Assembly: GCA_002255105.1 (NCBI GenBank)
Contig: NJEK01000026.1
Coordinates: forward strand, 1-8,265
Source: Candidatus Wolframiiraptor sp. EX4484-121
GTDB lineage: Archaea > Thermoproteota > Nitrososphaeria_A > Caldarchaeales > Wolframiiraptoraceae
DNA length: 8,265 nt
Direction of reading: 5' to 3'
The translations under genes and the position numbers were made by a program. The first letter of the stretch is position 1, and each line of letters opens with the position of its first letter. Under the pieces are notes generated by a model. That model did no database searches and was not told the DNA's origin. It was given only the letters and a program-made list of their open reading frames with translations. Below are positions 6,209 through 8,265 of this stretch, one piece after another.

Positions 6209-6916
6209 ATGGGCTTTAACAGGATTAGGACGCAATCATGGTGTAGACCCTTGTCGCAGCTGAAGATCTTCGACCCCTCGCTTGAAGGCGAATATGCCAG
6301 AGCCATTAGGGAGCTTCTAAAGAAGGATGGAGATAAGGTCGCTAGGAGATGCGGGGCGATCTACCTGCCTCCAAGAGATTCTAGGAGAGGGCATGGAAGG
6401 TTCATCGTGAACCTCCTGACGAAGACTTACTCGGTCGAGCTCGATAAGGGCGAGATCGTGGACCTCATAGCGGGCAAGGAGATTAGGGGGGAGATAGCCC
6501 TCCTAATAGCCAGATACCTCTGTTACTCATCGGGAGGTGGGAGGAAGGAGGACTGGATACCATATGATCGATTCCCTGGATCGAAGCGGTATCGAAGCCT
6601 ATTCGATAGATACGTCATAAGGCCATTCGCGAGATCCTTTGGATACGATCCCGAGAAGTATAAGAATGTCTGTAAGAGGCTCGGGGGAAAGAGGGAGAGG
6701 CTGGGAGGACTGAGCTACTCATTCAACTTTCTCCCAAGGGTCAGGATCCTTACCCAGCTCTGGAGGGCGAAGAGGGAGGACTACATACCTCCCACCGCCA
6801 ATCTCTCGTTCAACCACTCCGCGAGATATTATCTCTCGGTTAGGGATTTATTCTTGGCTGGGAGGATTATGGTCGAGCTCATGGAGGCGGAGGCTAGGAA
6901 GCTGGAGAAGAGGTGA
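6209..6916 (+). CDS. DUF3786-family protein of unknown function
   Basis: A 235-residue soluble protein. From about residue 45 it follows the DUF3786 pattern as I recall it: 'GRFIVNLLTKTYSVELDKGEIVD' (63-85), 'IALLIARYL' (96-104), 'WIPYDRFPGSKRY' (116-128), 'LGGKRERLGGLSYSFNFLPRVRILTQLWRAKRE' (158-190) and 'ANLSFNHSARYYLSVRDL' (197-214). The family occurs in bacteria and archaea, often near corrinoid or C1-metabolism genes; no such genes are seen here. The start is uncertain. ATG 6209 gives an N-terminal stretch unlike the family, while TTG 6251 has GGTG upstream and would begin just before the conserved part. It lies 18 bp before ftsY and is probably co-transcribed with it. No catalytic motif is recognised. 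Confidence 0.7.
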   Translation: MGFNRIRTQSWCRPLSQLKIFDPSLEGEYARAIRELLKKDGDKVARRCGAIYLPPRDSRRGHGRFIVNLLTKTYSVELDKGEIVDLIAGKEIRGEIALLIARYLCYSSGGGRKEDWIPYDRFPGSKRYRSLFDRYVIRPFARSFGYDPEKYKNVCKRLGGKRERLGGLSYSFNFLPRVRILTQLWRAKREDYIPPTANLSFNHSARYYLSVRDLFLAGRIMVELMEAEARKLEKR

Positions 6917-6921
6917 TCCCT

Positions 6922-6927
6922 GGAGGT
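6922..6927 (+). promoter_or_regulatory. Strong Shine-Dalgarno for ftsY
   Basis: GGAGGT, 7 nt before ATG 6935, fully complementary to the CCUCC core of the archaeal 16S rRNA 3' end. It fixes the ftsY start. It also contrasts with the apparently leaderless first genes in this window, supporting an internal operon position downstream of the DUF3786 gene. Confidence 0.8.
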
Positions 6928-6934
6928 TAAGCCT

Positions 6935-7813
6935 ATGCTTGAGGGAGTCAGAGGAGCTTTTTCAAGACTCGTCGAGAGCGTTAAAACTAGGAGCCTATCC
7001 GAGAAGGATATAGAGAGATATGTGAACGAGTTTAAGCTCCAGTTGGTCTCGAATGACGTGGCCCTAGAGGTCGCCGAGAAGCTGGGAGATGAGCTATCCA
7101 AGAAGCTGAGGTCCATGAGGTTTAAGAGGTTCGGCGGGGTCGAGGAGGAGGTGAAGAAGATCTTAGAAGAGATCTTGGCCTCGATCATCCACGATGCGGA
7201 TGTGAATGATGTTTTAAGGAGGATTGAGGAGAAGAGGAGGCGTGGAGAGCCTTTCATAATACTGTTCGTCGGCCCGAATGGGAGCGGGAAGACCACGACC
7301 ATAGTGAAGTTCTCGAAATACCTGAAATCAGAGGGGTTCAAGTCGTTGATCGCGGCCTCAGACACGTTTAGGGCCGGAGCGATAGAGCAGCTTAAGAGGC
7401 TCGCCGAGCCGATCGGGATAAGAGTTGTGAGTCAGAGATATGGAGCAGACTCGGCCGCCGTCGCGATGGATGCCGTTATGAGCGCTAGGGCGAGTAGGAT
7501 TCCGGTCGTCCTGATAGACACGGCTGGGAGAACCGAAATCGATCTAAATCTCCTCCAAGAGATGAATAAGATCAAGCGTGTCGTGAACCCAGACCTCGTC
7601 ATCTATGTTGGAGATGCCTTGGCCGGAAACGTCGCCGTCGAGCAGGCTAGGAGATTCGACGAGCACGTTGGAATAGATTACGTGATATTGGCTAAGCTCG
7701 ACGCGGATGCGAGAGGGGGCTCGGCGATCTCAATAAGCTACTCGATAAATAAGCCGATCCTCTTCGTCGGCGTGGGCCAAGACCTGGATCTGATCTTGAG
7801 TAAGAATTCCTGA
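6935..7813 (+). CDS. ftsY: Signal recognition particle receptor FtsY (short C-terminus)
   Basis: SRP-family GTPase that receives SRP54-ribosome complexes at the membrane for co-translational insertion. The 292-residue protein has an N-terminal four-helix N domain (about 1-100) and a G domain with P-loop 'GPNGSGKT' (113-120), 'DTFRAGAIEQL' (143-153), 'DTAGRT' (195-200), 'PDLVIYVGDALAGN' (219-232), 'KLDADARGG' (254-262) and 'PILFVGVGQ' (274-282). The acidic A domain of bacterial FtsY is absent, as usual in archaea. The protein ends 10 residues after 'GVGQ', as 'DLDLILSKNS'. Homologues normally continue with 'DDL.PFD...F...LL', so roughly 10-15 residues of the last helix are missing. A matching 'EFLKNLIG' is encoded at 7804-7827 in another frame (see findings). 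Whether this is a real truncation or a sequence error cannot be decided here. Confidence 0.92.
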   Translation: MLEGVRGAFSRLVESVKTRSLSEKDIERYVNEFKLQLVSNDVALEVAEKLGDELSKKLRSMRFKRFGGVEEEVKKILEEILASIIHDADVNDVLRRIEEKRRRGEPFIILFVGPNGSGKTTTIVKFSKYLKSEGFKSLIAASDTFRAGAIEQLKRLAEPIGIRVVSQRYGADSAAVAMDAVMSARASRIPVVLIDTAGRTEIDLNLLQEMNKIKRVVNPDLVIYVGDALAGNVAVEQARRFDEHVGIDYVILAKLDADARGGSAISISYSINKPILFVGVGQDLDLILSKNS

Positions 7814-7822
7814 AAAACTTAA

Positions 7823-7842
7823 TCGGGGATTACTTACCCCGA
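7823..7842 (+). terminator. Hairpin just after ftsY, possible terminator
   Basis: TCGGGG (7823-7828) and CCCCGA (7837-7842) form a perfect 6-bp GC-rich stem with an 8-nt loop, starting 10 nt past the ftsY stop. A few short T runs follow (for example ACTTTG, ATTTCT), but no strong T-tract as archaeal terminators usually have. It may instead stabilise the mRNA 3' end. On the opposite strand it would form the same hairpin. Confidence 0.35.
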
Positions 7843-7978
7843 GTAACACTTTGCCCTCATTTCTAAAGGTCTTAAAGATCCTCAAACCAAGATTAAGGCA
7901 GAAGCCAACCTGTCATAGGTAGACAACATAAAACAACCAGTAAAGTATGAGGTAAACAAAGAAAAAGGAGGAGAGGGA
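7843..7978. other. Non-coding spacer between the ftsY hairpin and the structured element
   Basis: No credible gene is seen here. The plus strand is A-rich from about 7920 to 7970 and ends in a purine-only run (7961-7982). The stretch ACCTGTCATAGGT (7908-7920) is an imperfect palindrome with ACCT/AGGT ends, too short to interpret. The first 24 bases (7843-7866) are the tail of the alternative reading frame that resembles the missing end of FtsY. There is no tRNA, CRISPR repeat or C/D-box pair. Confidence 0.5.
7954..7966 (-). terminator. T-rich tract, probable terminator of the minus-strand transcript
   Basis: On the minus strand this reads TTTTTCTTTGTTT. It is preceded by a C/T-only run (7967-7982) and by the structured element. 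Archaeal termination relies mainly on such T-rich non-template stretches. No comparable T-tract follows the element on the plus strand, so it argues for minus-strand transcription of the region to its right. Confidence 0.4.
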
Positions 7979-8124
7979 GGGGTCTAGGCGGTATGGCCGC
8001 CATAGTAGCCCCGCAACAAGTTTTCACGGTCCCCGGATTCAGGCATAAGAGCCCGCCGGGGCCACTAATCTTCACAGACGGGGCGTTACCATGGCTTTCG
8101 CCCCGCCTAGACCCCGGCGGGCTC
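7979..8124 (-). ncRNA. Candidate pseudoknotted structured RNA of unknown family
   Basis: A GC-rich block with two perfect 13-nt inverted repeats: 7979-7991 with 8103-8115, and 8049-8061 with 8112-8124. Their arms alternate, so both together give pseudoknot topology; they share 8112-8115, so full-length pairing is mutually exclusive but a 9-bp plus 11-bp version fits. Between them, GGGGCG (minus 8104-8099) pairs with CGCCCC (8085-8080). Alternatively GGCGAAAGCC (8102-8093) forms a GNRA-loop hairpin on the minus strand only. The GNRA loop and the T-rich tract beyond 7966 favour the minus strand. It lacks the SRP RNA, RNase P RNA, tRNA and 5S hallmarks I know. It overlaps the end of the minus-strand reading frame to its right, as the guide-like RNA of TnpB elements does, but could also be a MITE-like repeat. 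Confidence 0.45.
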
Positions 8125-8265
8125 AAGCTCCCGCATTAGAGTTGTCAGTTTCTTCAGAATCCTCCGCAAATCCTTAAGCCTCGGCGGAAACCTACCCTCC
8201 CTACGAACTATCGACGTCGCCAACATCACCAAGTATCTCCTAACCCTTCCACTACACCTCTTAGC
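8107..8265 (-). CDS. C-terminal end of an unidentified minus-strand protein (partial)
   Basis: An open frame of 52 codons runs in from the right edge and stops at TAG 8109-8107, inside the structured element. The peptide is very basic: it starts 'AKRCSGRVRRYLVMLATS', continues 'RFPPRLKDLRRILKKLTTLMREL' and ends 'EPAGV', with an amphipathic helical look near the end. The sense strand is purine-rich like the genes of this window, and the other two minus-strand frames are closed by early stops. I do not recognise the family. There is no CxxC zinc ribbon or DRD motif as expected at the end of a TnpB transposase, although its position next to a structured RNA would suit one. A chance open frame is possible because only 159 bp are visible. 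Confidence 0.4.
   Translation of the reverse strand, partial: AKRCSGRVRRYLVMLATSIVRREGRFPPRLKDLRRILKKLTTLMRELEPAGV

Noticed and set aside
6829..7365. A 178-codon minus-strand frame opposite the DUF3786/ftsY junction.
   Set aside because: It lies antisense to the well-supported FtsY N and P-loop regions and is very Ser-rich, as expected for a shadow.
7987..8004. GGCGGCCATACCGCC on the minus strand resembles the start of 5S rRNA.
   Set aside because: The following bases do not continue with the conserved 5S loop sequences (no CCGAAC..GGAAGUUAAG), so it is only a small hairpin.
7979..8124. SRP RNA or RNase P RNA as identity of the structured element, given its place next to ftsY.
   Set aside because: The SRP helix 8 signature (GGAAGG..AGCAGC type) and the RNase P conserved blocks (GGAAAGUCC, ACAGAA) are absent on both strands, and the size is too small.
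7893..8126. A 77-codon minus-strand frame starting TTG 8126, reading SPPGSRRGESHGNAPSVK and ending in a Leu/Pro-rich tail.
   Set aside because: It runs through the inverted repeats and the polypyrimidine/T-rich tract, so its odd composition is explained by structure. An in-frame TAA lies just upstream. Its first part vaguely recalls the variable tails of some TnpB proteins, but this is too weak to call.
1..8265. CRISPR arrays, tRNA genes and complete insertion sequences.
   Set aside because: No regularly spaced direct repeats, no T-loop GGTTCRAATCC with a matching acceptor stem, and no recognisable transposase were found on either strand.

Overview
The window looks like chromosomal DNA from a hyperthermophilic archaeon, most likely TACK/Thermoproteota-like, though the lineage cannot be fixed by eye. 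Three things support this. The left edge carries what reads as the C-terminus of reverse gyrase. The genes include an archaeal-type FtsY, a bifunctional phosphoglucose/phosphomannose isomerase and a stand-alone CinA-type domain. Several transcription units have a TATA-like box about 26-30 bp before the start codon, implying leaderless or nearly leaderless mRNAs. Sense strands are purine-rich and favour AGG (Arg) and ATA (Ile).

Layout, left to right. (1) 1-1351, plus strand: the end of reverse gyrase, then a HAD-superfamily phosphatase 4 nt downstream. (2) 1396-2315, plus: an 84-residue PqqD-like protein and a MarC-family membrane protein, each with its own promoter. (3) 2320-2868, minus: a six-helix DUF998-type membrane protein that converges tail-to-tail on MarC. 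(4) 2951-3724, plus: a GNAT acetyltransferase, divergent from the DUF998 gene. (5) 3699-6146, minus: a tight operon read CinA-like protein -> PGI/PMI -> SpoIIM-family membrane protein, with overlapping genes. (6) 6209-7813, plus: a DUF3786 protein followed by the SRP receptor FtsY, which has a strong Shine-Dalgarno and an unusually short C-terminus. (7) 7814-8265: a change of character, with no recognised gene. It holds a hairpin after ftsY, then a GC-rich element whose two perfect 13-nt inverted repeats cross each other (pseudoknot topology) in front of a T-rich minus-strand tract. A 52-codon minus-strand reading frame enters from the right edge and stops inside this element.

The recognised genes are housekeeping functions: DNA topology in a hot environment, central sugar-phosphate metabolism, probable nucleotide-cofactor repair, and membrane protein targeting. 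They are mixed with small membrane proteins of unknown role. The best candidate for something undescribed is the pseudoknotted element at 7979-8124, which looks like a minus-strand structured RNA or the RNA-coding end of a mobile element. The second is the abrupt end of ftsY just before it: a good match to the missing C-terminal helix is still present one frame away.
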